Assembly (NCBI GenBank): GCA_020634515.1
Contig: JACKBL010000007.1
Span: 248,001 to 312,000, forward strand
Direction: 5' to 3'
Length of the DNA: 64,000 nucleotides
From: Ardenticatenales bacterium
Lineage (GTDB): Bacteria > Chloroflexota > Anaerolineae > Promineifilales > Promineifilaceae
This document shows positions 28,148 through 35,996 of the stretch, piece by piece. The position numbers and the translations under genes are program-made. The notes beneath the pieces were generated by a model. That model had not been told where the DNA came from, did no database searches, and saw only the letters and a list, made by a program, of their open reading frames with translations. Positions within the stretch are counted from its first letter, which is position 1; every line of letters begins with the position of its first letter.

Positions 28148-28597
28148 TCAGAAGCCTTGCGACCTGGCCCCGACCGTGACTGTGCCCGGGCATGCGGCTG
28201 TGTGGGAAATGGTGTTCGTCGTCGTGGCAATGCCGTGCGCATTGGTTACCCCGGAAAGCACACCGACGCCTGCTCCGTTTACAAGAACGGGCACGGATAC
28301 CGGACTGTTGACCATTAATTCTCCATTTTCCAGGACGACCAGGGTAGCGTTCGATATGACAATATCGCATATGGGCGGCCCGCCCCCGGTCAATTCAAGA
28401 TCAAACCCGAGGACGACGCGCTCCACGCCCACGCCTGTGATGGTCTGCCCATTCAGACCGGCCATGACGCGGGCATAGACCAGGTTGACGGATGAGCCGA
28501 GCGCGGTCAAAATCAAGATGACGACAACGGCTAGCAGGACGAGGATGAGTGCGTACTCAACCAGCCCTTGCCCTTCTTCGCGTCTGACAAATTGCAT
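28148..28597 (-). CDS. Flp/Fap-type pilin-like protein with extended C-terminus
   Basis: 149 residues. The N-terminus 'REEGQGLVEYALILVLLAV' is the class III (Flp/TadE-like) signal: prepilin-peptidase cleavage would fall around the glycines at 9-11, with Glu14-Tyr15 just inside the mature form, followed by a hydrophobic helix (16-32). Ordinary Flp pilins are 50-70 residues. This one has about 90 extra residues that look beta-rich ('ATLVVLENGELMVNSPVSV') and two cysteines (about 77 and 136) that could pair outside the cell. GGAGG lies five bases before the ATG. No tad or rcp assembly genes are in the window. Confidence 0.85.
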   Translation of the reverse strand: MQFVRREEGQGLVEYALILVLLAVVVILILTALGSSVNLVYARVMAGLNGQTITGVGVERVVLGFDLELTGGGPPICDIVISNATLVVLENGELMVNSPVSVPVLVNGAGVGVLSGVTNAHGIATTTNTISHTAACPGTVTVGARSQGF

Positions 28598-28686
28598 GGT
28601 TTCCTCCTACGATGTGATAAGGAACGGATATTAATGGAAATTGAGACAATACGAGATGATGATGCATGCGGAATTATGATGCTAAC

Positions 28687-28715
28687 AGTATAAGTGGCTC
28701 CTGATCGGGGCACAA
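28687..28715 (-). promoter_or_regulatory. Probable promoter of the pilin gene
   Basis: Minus strand TTGTGC (28715-28710), a 17-bp spacer, and TATACT (28692-28687). The predicted leader is about 85 nt. Confidence 0.4.
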
Positions 28716-28733
28716 GCTAATAGTACCAATGGA

Positions 28734-28793
28734 TGAGGGCTTTGCTGGGGGCTTTGCTGGGGGCTTTGCTGAGGGCTTTGCTGAGGGTTCTTT
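28734..28793. repeat. 12-bp tandem repeat
   Basis: Four and a half units of a 12-mer, 'gggggctttgct' or 'gagggctttgct', immediately followed by 'ttttgccggcattt'. It lies about 90 bp upstream of the response regulator. A simple repeat like this could vary in copy number. Confidence 0.75.
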
Positions 28794-28880
28794 TTGCCGG
28801 CATTTGACCAAATGATTCCTGAGCCGTCTTGAAAGATGTCTGCTTCCCCGCACGCGGGGCGTTACGAAAAAGGAAGGCGT

Positions 28881-29534
28881 ATGTTTCCCGCAAATGAAAC
28901 GGTGCGAGTGCTGGTGGTGGCGGATGATCCGCTGGCGCGGGCCGGGCTGGCGCTGACGTTGGGGCAGCAGCCGGGCGTAGAGGTGGTGGGGCAGGTGGAG
29001 GAAGCGGCCTGGACGGTGGCCGGCGATGAAGCGACGCCGCTGGAAGTGTATCAGCCGGACGTGGTTCTGTGGGACATGGGCTGGGAGGTGGAGGAGGGGC
29101 GTTTCGACGTGATGGCGGGGGTGGCGGAGTTGGAGACGCCGGTGGCGGCGCTGCTGGCGGATGAGGAGATGGTGGCGGGCGCGTGGGCGGCGGGGGCGCG
29201 TGGTGTGTTGCGGCGGGAGATGGGGGCGGAGAAAATGCCGGCAGCCTTGCTTGCGCTGCGCCAGGGTTTGGTGGTTGTGGATGAGGCATTCGCCCAGGTC
29301 CTGCTGCCGCTGTCGCCGCCGGAGCCGGCCCCCGCGGAGGCATTGACGACGCGGGAAATGGAGGTGCTGCGCCTGGTGGCGGAGGGGCTGTCCAACCGCG
29401 CCATTGGCCTGCGGCTGGCGATCAGCGAGCATACGGTGAAGTTCCACATCACGGCCATCATGGGCAAGCTGGGGGCGCAAAGCCGCACGGAAGCGGTGGT
29501 GCGGGCGACGCGGCTGGGGATGCTGACCCTGTAG
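28881..29534 (+). CDS. NarL/FixJ-type response regulator, LuxR-family HTH
   Basis: 217 residues from ATG 28881, with AGGAAGG just upstream (28871-28877). The receiver domain (about 8-130) has the acidic pair D15-D16 and the phosphoacceptor D65 ('VVLWDMGW'). The conserved lysine of the last strand appears replaced ('AGARGVLRREM'), so phosphorylation-dependent switching may be weakened. The C-terminal LuxR helix-turn-helix is canonical: 'LTTREMEVLRLVAEGLSNRA' followed by 'ISEHTVKFHI'. No histidine kinase is adjacent. It may regulate the divergently placed pilin or the downstream proteases; this is inference from position only. Confidence 0.88.
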   Translation: MFPANETVRVLVVADDPLARAGLALTLGQQPGVEVVGQVEEAAWTVAGDEATPLEVYQPDVVLWDMGWEVEEGRFDVMAGVAELETPVAALLADEEMVAGAWAAGARGVLRREMGAEKMPAALLALRQGLVVVDEAFAQVLLPLSPPEPAPAEALTTREMEVLRLVAEGLSNRAIGLRLAISEHTVKFHITAIMGKLGAQSRTEAVVRATRLGMLTL

Positions 29535-29797
29535 AATCGTGAATGGTTGAATGGTTGAATGGTTAATGCGGTTGGTGGATGCCCCGGTTTAACCATTCAG
29601 GAATCAACCCGTTCACCCCTTGAAAATTTGCCCGGCCTACCCATTCTTCCAGGTGCGGCCTGCCAGGATAGGGGATGTGGGGAGGTGCGCGGGGGCGTAG
29701 AATGGGGAAAAGCGGGAGAATGGTTAATGCGGCTTGTGGACGTGGCAAATTGACCATTCACCCATTCACCCATTAATTATTAGTAAGGAGCTTTTTC
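29535..29797. other. Intergenic spacer of 'gaatggttaatg' repeats
   Basis: Short direct and inverted repeats: 'gaatggttgaatggtt' runs and 'gaatggttaatgcgg' twice (29556 and 29718), each followed by a complementary 'aaccattca' or 'gaccattcacccattc'. A similar 'gaatggttaatgggg' occurs at 12043. This is low-information spacer DNA with no gene. Confidence 0.5.
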
Positions 29798-30694
29798 ATG
29801 TCGGAAACATTATCGCAATTTTCAGAGGGGTTGGCGGGGGCCGTGGCGACGGCGGGCGTAGGTGTGGTACGGGTGGATGCGCGGCGGAGAATGCCGGCAT
29901 CTGGCCTCGTCTGGTCTGCTGATGGTTTGATCGTCACCAGCAACCACGTCGTCCGCGCCGATAGCGGCATCCAGGTTGGCCTGGCGGACGGACGCAGCGT
30001 GAGCGCGACCCTTGTCGGGCGCGATCCCACCACCGACCTGGCCGTGCTGCGCGCGGCAGCCGGCGATCTGCCCCTGCTGGGGCGCGTAGACAGCGCCGAT
30101 TTGCGCGTCGGCCATTTCGTGCTGGCGTTGGGGCGTCCGGGCAAGAGCATACAGGCCACCCTGGGCATCATCAGTGCCCTGGGCGAAAGCTGGCGCACCG
30201 GCGGCGGCGGCGTGATTGACCGGTATTTGCAGACCGACGTCGTCATGTATCCGGGCTTTTCCGGCGGCCCGCTGGTAGACGTCAACGGGCGCGTCGTGGG
30301 ATTGAACAGCTCCGCGCTGGCCCGTGGCGTCAGTGTTTCCATCCCCATGGGCACGCTCAACCGCGTCGTGGGATCGCTCGTGTCCGATGGCAAAGTGAAG
30401 CGCGGCTACCTGGGCATCAGCACCCAGGCGGTGCGTCTGCCACAGGCGCTGCAAGACGAGTTGGGGCAGGAAACGGGGCTGTTGATTGTGTCTGTGGAAG
30501 CGGGTAGCCCCGCCGACGAGAGCGGGCTGGTGTTGGGCGATACGATTGTGCAGTTTGCCAACCAGGCCGTGCGCAGCCATGATGACCTCATCTCCCTGCT
30601 CACGGGCGACCGCGTGGGCAAGTCGGCTCCCGCGCAAATCCTGCGCGGTGGTGCGCTGCAGCTCGTTGACGTCCTCATCGGCGAGCGCGATTGA
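29798..30694 (+). CDS. HtrA/DegP-like serine protease with PDZ domain, no signal peptide
   Basis: 298 residues. A trypsin-like domain (about 15-185) with catalytic His50 ('TSNHVV'), Asp80 ('TTDLAVL') and Ser155 ('YPGFSGGPLVD'). The usual G-N-S-G-G is G-F-S-G-G here. One PDZ domain follows (about 205-295: 'RGYLGISTQAVRLP', 'VEAGSPADESGLVLGD'). There is no signal peptide or membrane helix, unlike typical DegP/HtrA, so a cytosolic place is predicted. The start ATG is preceded by 'taaggagc' at 29783-29790. It is probably cotranscribed with the next gene, a PDZ-less paralogue 54 bp downstream. Confidence 0.9.
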   Translation: MSETLSQFSEGLAGAVATAGVGVVRVDARRRMPASGLVWSADGLIVTSNHVVRADSGIQVGLADGRSVSATLVGRDPTTDLAVLRAAAGDLPLLGRVDSADLRVGHFVLALGRPGKSIQATLGIISALGESWRTGGGGVIDRYLQTDVVMYPGFSGGPLVDVNGRVVGLNSSALARGVSVSIPMGTLNRVVGSLVSDGKVKRGYLGISTQAVRLPQALQDELGQETGLLIVSVEAGSPADESGLVLGDTIVQFANQAVRSHDDLISLLTGDRVGKSAPAQILRGGALQLVDVLIGERD

Positions 30695-30702
30695 TAGACC
30701 GG

Positions 30703-30735
30703 AGGCGCGAGGCGCTTCAGAAGCGCCTCGCGCCT
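30703..30735. repeat. Intercistronic perfect hairpin
   Basis: 16-bp arms (aggcgcgaggcgcttc / gaagcgcctcgcgcct) around a single base, with no T-run. It lies between the two protease genes and may act as a processing or differential-expression signal. Confidence 0.75.
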
Positions 30736-30748
30736 GAGAGATAAAACC

Positions 30749-31366
30749 ATGCTTAATGCTCTGCAAACGGCAAACGAAGAAATGGCCGCTATCGTGGCGG
30801 CGACGCGGTCGAGCCTGGTGCAGATTCGCAACGGACGGCGCGGCGTGGGCGCGGGCACGATCTGGCATTCCGATGGCCTCATTGTGACCAACGCGCACGT
30901 TGTGGCCGGGCGCGGCGGGGCGCAGTCGGGCAAACTGACAGTGACGCTGGCGGATGGGCGCATGTTTCCCGCGCGCTTGCTCGCCTGGGATCCGCGGCGG
31001 GATGTGGCGGCGTTGTCCATTGATGGGCGCGACTTGCCCACGGTGCAGCTTGCGCCGCCGGGACACCTGCGCGCGGGCGATTGGGTGGTGGCGTTGGGGC
31101 ATCCGTGGGGCGTGTTGGGGGCGGTGAGTGCCGGCATTGTGATCACCATTGGCCCCCCGCCCGAAATCCCCGGCTACGACGGTGACCTGATCCAGGTTGG
31201 CCTGCAACTGCGCCCCGGACACTCCGGTGGCCCCATGGTGGACGTCGCCGGGCGACTCGTGGGCATCAATACCATGATCGCCGGACCCCTTGTGGGGCTG
31301 GCAATTCCCTTGCCCGTGGTGAAAGCCTTCTTGAAAGAAAAACTGGGATCAGGTCGGCGCGCTTGA
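30749..31366 (+). CDS. Trypsin-like (HtrA-type) serine protease lacking PDZ
   Basis: 205 residues, a bare protease domain. Catalytic His50 ('VTNAHVV'), Asp85 ('RRDVAALS') and Ser159 ('RPGHSGGPMVD'). The oxyanion-loop residue before Ser is His, whereas the upstream paralogue has Phe. There is no signal peptide and no PDZ. The C-terminus ends in 'KEKLGSGRRA' and is followed by a strong terminator at 31387. The tandem pair probably arose by duplication with loss (or non-acquisition) of the PDZ domain. A heteromeric assembly is possible, since HtrA proteins form trimers through the protease domain; this is inference. Confidence 0.88.
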   Translation: MLNALQTANEEMAAIVAATRSSLVQIRNGRRGVGAGTIWHSDGLIVTNAHVVAGRGGAQSGKLTVTLADGRMFPARLLAWDPRRDVAALSIDGRDLPTVQLAPPGHLRAGDWVVALGHPWGVLGAVSAGIVITIGPPPEIPGYDGDLIQVGLQLRPGHSGGPMVDVAGRLVGINTMIAGPLVGLAIPLPVVKAFLKEKLGSGRRA

Positions 31367-31386
31367 TGCCGGCAAAAAAGCAGCGC

Positions 31387-31415
31387 GAACGCCTCTACGG
31401 AGGCGTTCTTTTTTT
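31387..31415 (+). terminator. Intrinsic terminator after the protease pair
   Basis: Stem gaacgcctc / gaggcgttc with a 4-base loop, followed directly by seven to eight T residues. It overlaps no gene. Confidence 0.88.
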
Positions 31416-31754
31416 GCCAACCCGTTTGAAATTTTTTGAATAGTAACATTTATGACTACTGACCCTTTCGTGGCGAGCTTGTCGCAGCCCGTGTTGCCTT
31501 CGACCGGCTCAGGCAACGGACCAAGTCGTTCCTAAAGGGTGCGTGGCGTTCTTCTTGACACCGTCGTTTTTGGAGGGCGAACGCTGTCCCGCGCGGGGAA
31601 TTTTAGGATTTTCCCTGGCGTTGCCAGGCGTACAGTGCCGAGGCGACGCCCTCGACCCTGGCAGAAACCCCTGGTTTTCCTTCATATTTCTTTGCAGGAT
31701 TTTGGCTTGCGGGTCATCAACAGAAGTTCCCCGCACACTTACTAAAAATCATTC
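31416..31754. other. Intergenic region, spacer repeats only
   Basis: Bases 31466-31527 match the spacer repeat at 370-446. The remainder holds short open frames on both strands with no ribosome site or recognisable sequence; I regard it as non-coding. Confidence 0.5.
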
Positions 31755-31783
31755 TTGACAGGCGGTGCGTTTTCCATTAGAAT
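31755..31783 (+). promoter_or_regulatory. Sigma70-type promoter of the ArsR-like gene
   Basis: TTGACA (31755-31760), a 17-bp spacer and TAGAAT (31778-31783). The start of transcription is near 31790. This rules out the upstream GTG at 31765 as the start codon. Confidence 0.75.
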
Positions 31784-31827
31784 CTCTTACATCGTTAAAT
31801 TATTTTCAAATGGTTGAGAGGTGTCGA

Positions 31828-32472
31828 ATGTTTGATGAGTTTATCCAGGCGGAGCAGTTGGTGATTTCTGATCTGGAGACATTGAAGGTGTTGGCGGACC
31901 CGCTGCGGATGCAGGTGTTGCAACTGCTGCTGAAGCCGAAGACGGTGAAAGAGGTGGCGGCGCGGTTGGAAATGCCGGCAACCAGGCTCTACTACCACGT
32001 CAATCAACTGGAAAAACACGGCCTGATCGCCATCGTCACCACCAACGTCGTCTCCGGCATCATCGAAAAGACCTACCAGGCCATCGCCCGCGACTTTTGC
32101 GTAGACGACCAACTTCTGGCCCTGACCGAATTTACGGACAAGACCGTGGCCGACATCCTCAGCGTCATTTTTGACGCGGCAAAGGAAGATGTGCGGCGCA
32201 GTGTCAATGCCGGCCTCATTGACCTGGCCTCCCCGGCGCGCGGCGACGAGCCGCCAGATCGCCTGCTGGGGCGGGCCAATTTCATGCTCACCTCCACGCA
32301 GTTCCAGGCGTACTTGGGGCGCTTGACGGCGCTGCTGCAAGAGATCGAAGAATGCGCGGCGGCAAACGAGCGTGAGAAGGAAACATCCGGCGCGGAACTG
32401 CGACCCTATGGCCTGACGGTCGGTTTTTATCCCGTCCATTTGATTCAAGACACGTTAGACACCTCCAACTGA
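31828..32472 (+). CDS. ArsR-type winged-helix transcriptional regulator
   Basis: 214 residues from ATG 31828, with GAGAGGTG upstream; ATG 31810 is possible. Residues about 15-85 form a winged helix-turn-helix: 'LKVLADPLRMQVLQLLLKPK', 'TVKEVAARLEMPATRLYYHV' and 'LEKHGLIAIV'. The C-terminal 130 residues resemble the unnamed effector part of HTH_20-type ArsR-like proteins. There is no metal-binding Cys cluster, so it is unlikely to be a metal sensor. The promoter lies immediately upstream. The next gene on the same strand, an S9 peptidase, is 155 bp downstream across a dispersed repeat and could be a target. Confidence 0.85.
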   Translation: MFDEFIQAEQLVISDLETLKVLADPLRMQVLQLLLKPKTVKEVAARLEMPATRLYYHVNQLEKHGLIAIVTTNVVSGIIEKTYQAIARDFCVDDQLLALTEFTDKTVADILSVIFDAAKEDVRRSVNAGLIDLASPARGDEPPDRLLGRANFMLTSTQFQAYLGRLTALLQEIEECAAANEREKETSGAELRPYGLTVGFYPVHLIQDTLDTSN

Positions 32473-32560
32473 CAACCATCAACTGAAAACGACCAATCTT
32501 CAGCCCTCCGATTCCGTTAGCGCCAAGATTGGTTCATTCTCCGTGAGTAACTACCAGGCC

Positions 32561-32599
32561 AGATTGGACCCACTTTCTCTGGTGAAATTGGTCTAATCT
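32561..32599. repeat. AGATTGGACCAATTT inverted repeat, degenerate copy
   Basis: Imperfect arms AGATTGGACCCACTT and AAATTGGTCTAATCT with 'ctctggt' between them, as in the 9458 and 50025 copies. A solo half-site 'aagattggttcattct' followed by 'gtgagtaacta' lies just upstream (32525-32554). Confidence 0.65.
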
Positions 32600-32627
32600 G
32601 AACGAAAATACCAAACAGGAGTTCTCC

Positions 32628-34535
32628 ATGATCCGTATCGAATCCCTTTTATCCGCGCGACTGTTTCTCGTGCCGCAGCTTGTTGACCATCGGCTCTATT
32701 TCATCAGTAATCTTAGCGGGCGGATGAGCCTCTACGCCATGGACGAAGGGGGCAGCGTGCCCGAACCGCTGCTGCCGCCGCACATCGCCCTGCAAAACCC
32801 GGAATTGATGAATGGCAAATCCTTCCAGGTGTATCCCGAATTGGGCCAGATCATGGTGATGATCGACGACAACGGGGATGAAAACTACCAGCCCATGCTC
32901 ATCCCTCTCTCCGGCGGCTTTCCCGAACCCGCCTTCGCCAATGCCTTTGCCCCTTACAAGACAAACCTGGTCGAGGCCTTCCCGGAAGACAACGTCGCCA
33001 TTTTTTGGGCGGAGTGGCGGGATAAGCCGTTGTCCGTTTCATTCTGGGCCAATCTGGCTACGGGCGAAATCGTGCAGTTGATGGAATCGACCTATGGCGG
33101 TTTCCCCGTGGGCATGACGGACGATTACGGTCAGGCGATTGTGATGGAAGCGTATGGCGCGGGCGACCACGTGGCCTATCTCTGGCAAAAGGGCGTGGAG
33201 GAGCGGGAACTGCTCTATGGCGTGCCCCTGGCGGATCGTCAGCCTGGTCAGCATGTGCCGGCAAACAGCTTCTCCAACGCCTATTTTGTACAGGATAACC
33301 AGGCGCTACTCTTCTACAACTCCATTTTTGACGACAAATATGGCCTGGGACTGCTCACCTTCGCCGATCCCGCCCATCCGCGCCCGGTGGCCATTACCGG
33401 GCAGGCGCATGAAGGCGTGGGGGAGTTGAGTGATTTTGCGCACCTGGCGGGGAATCGCTACCTCATCGGCTACAACATTGACGGGTGCAGTTGGCTGTAT
33501 GAGGGCGTGTTTGACGCAGACGCGCTGATGATGACGCTGGACAAGGTAGTGGTGGGGCAGCCGCCGCTGCATGGGGGTGTCCTCAAGGGGTATCACTACG
33601 ACAAGGGCAGCGACCGGTACGTGGTGTCGTATACGACGGCGGTATCCCCACCGCAGTTGGTGGTGATCGCGGGGGCGGATCGGGACCAACTGGCGTACCA
33701 GACGCGGGAGCGGGTGTTGGGGATTCCGGCGGATTGGCTGTCGCCGGGAGAGGATGCGTCGTTTACGTCGTTTGATGGATTACGGGTTTCGGCGCGGTTG
33801 TATATGCCGGCATCTTCCCTCAACTACCACGGCCCCCGTCCCCTCGTCTACTACATCCACGGCGGCCCCCAGAGCCAGGAACATCCCGACTTCGCCTGGT
33901 TCTCCATGCCCCTGATCCAGTTCCTCACCTTGCGCGGCTTTGCCGTATTCGTCCCCAACGTGCGCGGCAGCACCGGCTACGGCTTCGCATACATGAACCG
34001 CGTGGTGCGCGACTGGGGCGGGCAGGACCGCCTGGACCACGTCCACGCCATGACCGAGGTTTTGCCCCAGGATGCGCGCCTGGATGTCAGCCGCGCGGGC
34101 GTCGTAGGCCGTTCCTACGGCGGCTTCATGACGCTGACGCAAGCAGGCCGCCATCCTGAACTGTGGTCGGCGGCGGTGGATATGTTTGGTCCCTACAACC
34201 TGCTCACCTTCGCCGACCGCGTGCCCGAATCCTGGAAGCCGTATATCGCCATGCTCGTCGGCGACCCCGTCACCGAACCGGATTTCATGCGGGAACGCTC
34301 CCCCAGCACTTACATTCACCAGATTCAATGTCCGCTGCTGGTGATTCAAGGGAAAAATGACCCCCGCGTGTGGGAGCAGGAGTCGCGTGAGTTGGTGGAA
34401 GAACTGCGCGGAATGGGGAAAGAGGTGGATTACCTCATGTTCGCGGACGAGGGGCACGACGTGCTCAAGTTCGACAACCGCGTGCGCTGTTACAACGCTA
34501 TCGTTGATTTCTTTGCCGCCCACCTGCGCCCGTAA
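32628..34535 (+). CDS. Prolyl oligopeptidase family (S9) serine peptidase
   Basis: 635 residues, cytosolic, no signal peptide. The N-terminal 380 residues form a beta-propeller-like region ('HRLYFISNLSGRMSLYAMD', 'DNGDENYQPMLIP'). The C-terminal alpha/beta-hydrolase has nucleophile Ser496 in 'GVVGRSYGGFMT', Asp578 in 'IQGKNDPRVW' and His610 in 'ADEGHDVLKF', with oxyanion 'YIHGGPQSQEHP'. The architecture and 'HGGP' motif fit acylaminoacyl-peptidase-like (S9C) enzymes, which trim short peptides or N-acylated peptides. The GGAG in 'acaggagttctcc' six bases before the ATG supports the start. It ends 10 bp before a terminator that serves the convergent gene. Confidence 0.92.
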   Translation: MIRIESLLSARLFLVPQLVDHRLYFISNLSGRMSLYAMDEGGSVPEPLLPPHIALQNPELMNGKSFQVYPELGQIMVMIDDNGDENYQPMLIPLSGGFPEPAFANAFAPYKTNLVEAFPEDNVAIFWAEWRDKPLSVSFWANLATGEIVQLMESTYGGFPVGMTDDYGQAIVMEAYGAGDHVAYLWQKGVEERELLYGVPLADRQPGQHVPANSFSNAYFVQDNQALLFYNSIFDDKYGLGLLTFADPAHPRPVAITGQAHEGVGELSDFAHLAGNRYLIGYNIDGCSWLYEGVFDADALMMTLDKVVVGQPPLHGGVLKGYHYDKGSDRYVVSYTTAVSPPQLVVIAGADRDQLAYQTRERVLGIPADWLSPGEDASFTSFDGLRVSARLYMPASSLNYHGPRPLVYYIHGGPQSQEHPDFAWFSMPLIQFLTLRGFAVFVPNVRGSTGYGFAYMNRVVRDWGGQDRLDHVHAMTEVLPQDARLDVSRAGVVGRSYGGFMTLTQAGRHPELWSAAVDMFGPYNLLTFADRVPESWKPYIAMLVGDPVTEPDFMRERSPSTYIHQIQCPLLVIQGKNDPRVWEQESRELVEELRGMGKEVDYLMFADEGHDVLKFDNRVRCYNAIVDFFAAHLRP

Positions 34536-34543
34536 AAACAAAA

Positions 34544-34566
34544 GGGGCGGGTCTTACGCCCGCCCC
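34544..34566 (-). terminator. Terminator between convergent genes
   Basis: Stem ggggcggg / cccgcccc. On the minus strand it is followed by 'ttttgttttt', so it mainly terminates the gene at 34572-34994. On the plus strand it follows the S9 peptidase stop by 8 bp. Confidence 0.7.
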
Positions 34567-34571
34567 ACTGT

Positions 34572-34994
34572 CTATTCCTCCAGGCGCTTTGCCAGACGGG
34601 CCAGCGCCTGGCTCAGCCAGCGCAGGCCATGCCGGGCGGCAGTCGTGGCTGTTTCCTGGACATTATCGCGCGTGAGTTTTGCCGGCATTTCCGCCATTTC
34701 CCGCTTCACCTCCGCCGTCACCCGATCCGTCACCGCCGTCGTCACTTTGCCCGACTGCTCCGCCACCTTGCGTCCCCCCCATCGCAACCCCTTCCGCACC
34801 GCCGGACGCCCCTTTTCCCGCCACGCCTGGCGTGCCGCGGCCGCCGCCTGGTCCCCCAACTGCCGCGTCGCCTCCGCCATCTGATCCCCCAATTCATTCA
34901 GGCGCGTCTTTTCCGCGGTCCGCGCTGCCGGCAATCCCTTCTCTTCCTCTTCCTGTGGAATCTCAATCTTCATATACGTCTTTTCATCGCTCAT
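34572..34994 (-). CDS. Small charged helical protein, unknown
   Basis: 140 residues from ATG 34994 (or ATG 34997, preceded by GGAG). The frame is open to 35123, but that part is arginine/cysteine-rich and without a ribosome site. An acidic start ('MKIEIPQEEEEKGLP') is followed by a long, mostly helical, Ala/Arg/Lys-rich region ('LGDQMAEATRQLGDQAAAAA', 'VTTAVTDRVTAEVKREMAEM'). There is no signal peptide or membrane segment. The pattern suggests a coiled-coil or nucleic-acid- or membrane-surface-associated protein. I do not recognise it. Confidence 0.65.
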   Translation of the reverse strand: MSDEKTYMKIEIPQEEEEKGLPAARTAEKTRLNELGDQMAEATRQLGDQAAAAARQAWREKGRPAVRKGLRWGGRKVAEQSGKVTTAVTDRVTAEVKREMAEMPAKLTRDNVQETATTAARHGLRWLSQALARLAKRLEE

Positions 34995-35226
34995 CATGTC
35001 CGCTCCAGTTACGTGCCGTGGACAGATCGCCACGGCAAACCTGACACCCTGTACGCAGGCGGGCCACGATTGTTGCGCCCGCCGCGTGGAGGGGTGATGC
35101 CTGCGTCCAGGCGATCCTGTCACACTTTTGTAAGAAATGAATAACGTTCATGTAAGGGGTGGAGGGGATAATGCCGGCATTCACCCTACCCTCTACCCCT
35201 GACCACTTCCGACCGGAGGACCAACC

Positions 35227-35859
35227 GTGAACCGATTCAAACTACTATTCTGCCTCTTACTCAGCGCACTGGGCGTTAGCGTCGCCGCCTGCGCGCCGAC
35301 GGCGGACGCACCGGAACCGTCTGCGGCGGCCCGGCCAACCGACGCGCCGACGGCAGCCCCTACAGCAACCACAATTGCGGCTGTTTCCGCCCCCGATCTG
35401 CCAGACCTCGGCCCCGCGCCCGAACTGCGCGACGATGTCTGGCTAAACACGGACGGTCGGGTGCTGCGCCTGGCCGATCTGCGCGGCCAAGTGGTGCTGG
35501 TGGAATTCTGGACCTTTGGCTGCATCAACTGCCAGCGCGTCATTCCCTACATGAACGAATGGCAGGCGAAATACGCGGGTGATGACTTCATCATTGCCAG
35601 CATCCACTACCCTGAATTCAGCTATGAGCGGGACATCGAGAACGTAAAAGAGGCGCTCATCCGCCACGACATCGCCTACGCCGTGGGCATTGACAACGAC
35701 CGTCAGACCTGGGCCGCCTACAACCAGCGCTACTGGCCCACGCGCTACCTGATCGACAAAAACGGCCACCTGCGCTACACCCACATTGGCGAAGGGCAGT
35801 ATGACGAAACGGCGGCGGCGATTGAGGCACTCATGGCGGAGCCTGATCCCGGGCAATAG
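35227..35859 (+). CDS. Thioredoxin-like lipoprotein (TlpA/DipZ C-terminal type)
   Basis: 210 residues from GTG 35227, with GGAGG nine bases upstream. Residues 1-22 form a lipoprotein signal with lipobox V-A-A-C (Cys22), then a Pro-Thr-Ala linker to about residue 55. The thioredoxin fold carries the active site 'WTFGCINCQRVIPYMN' (Cys99-Cys102) and the cis-proline region 'YWPTRYLIDKNG'. The C-I-N-C signature and downstream 'IGIDND'-like segment are those of the periplasmic domain of DipZ/CcdA-linked thioredoxins. It likely acts outside the membrane as a thiol-disulfide reductase or reductant for cytochrome or envelope proteins. No ccdA is nearby. Confidence 0.9.
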   Translation: MNRFKLLFCLLLSALGVSVAACAPTADAPEPSAAARPTDAPTAAPTATTIAAVSAPDLPDLGPAPELRDDVWLNTDGRVLRLADLRGQVVLVEFWTFGCINCQRVIPYMNEWQAKYAGDDFIIASIHYPEFSYERDIENVKEALIRHDIAYAVGIDNDRQTWAAYNQRYWPTRYLIDKNGHLRYTHIGEGQYDETAAAIEALMAEPDPGQ

Positions 35860-35965
35860 CGGTTGCCAGGAGCGTGGCATACGTCACCTGGTTCGTCCTG
35901 TCCGCGTCCTTCCCCGTTTGTTCGCGTCCTGTTCGCGGGCCAATCTTTTGTGATCGGATATAATC

Positions 35966-35990
35966 CTGCCTGGTGGGAAGCCAGGCAGGT
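35966..35990 (+). promoter_or_regulatory. Hairpin covering the ribosome site region of the Rieske gene
   Basis: Perfect 9-bp stem cctgcctgg / ccaggcagg with a 7-nt loop, directly after a TATAAT (35959-35964) that lacks a good -35. The second arm ends one base before 'tgttttt ATG' and includes the AGG of the likely ribosome site. It could act as an operator or as a translational block. Confidence 0.45.
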
Positions 35991-35996
35991 GTTTTT

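Noticed and set aside
31539..31758. Two overlapping small plus-strand open frames of about 70 codons
   Set aside because: They lie in spacer DNA, carry no ribosome site, and run into the promoter of the ArsR-like gene.
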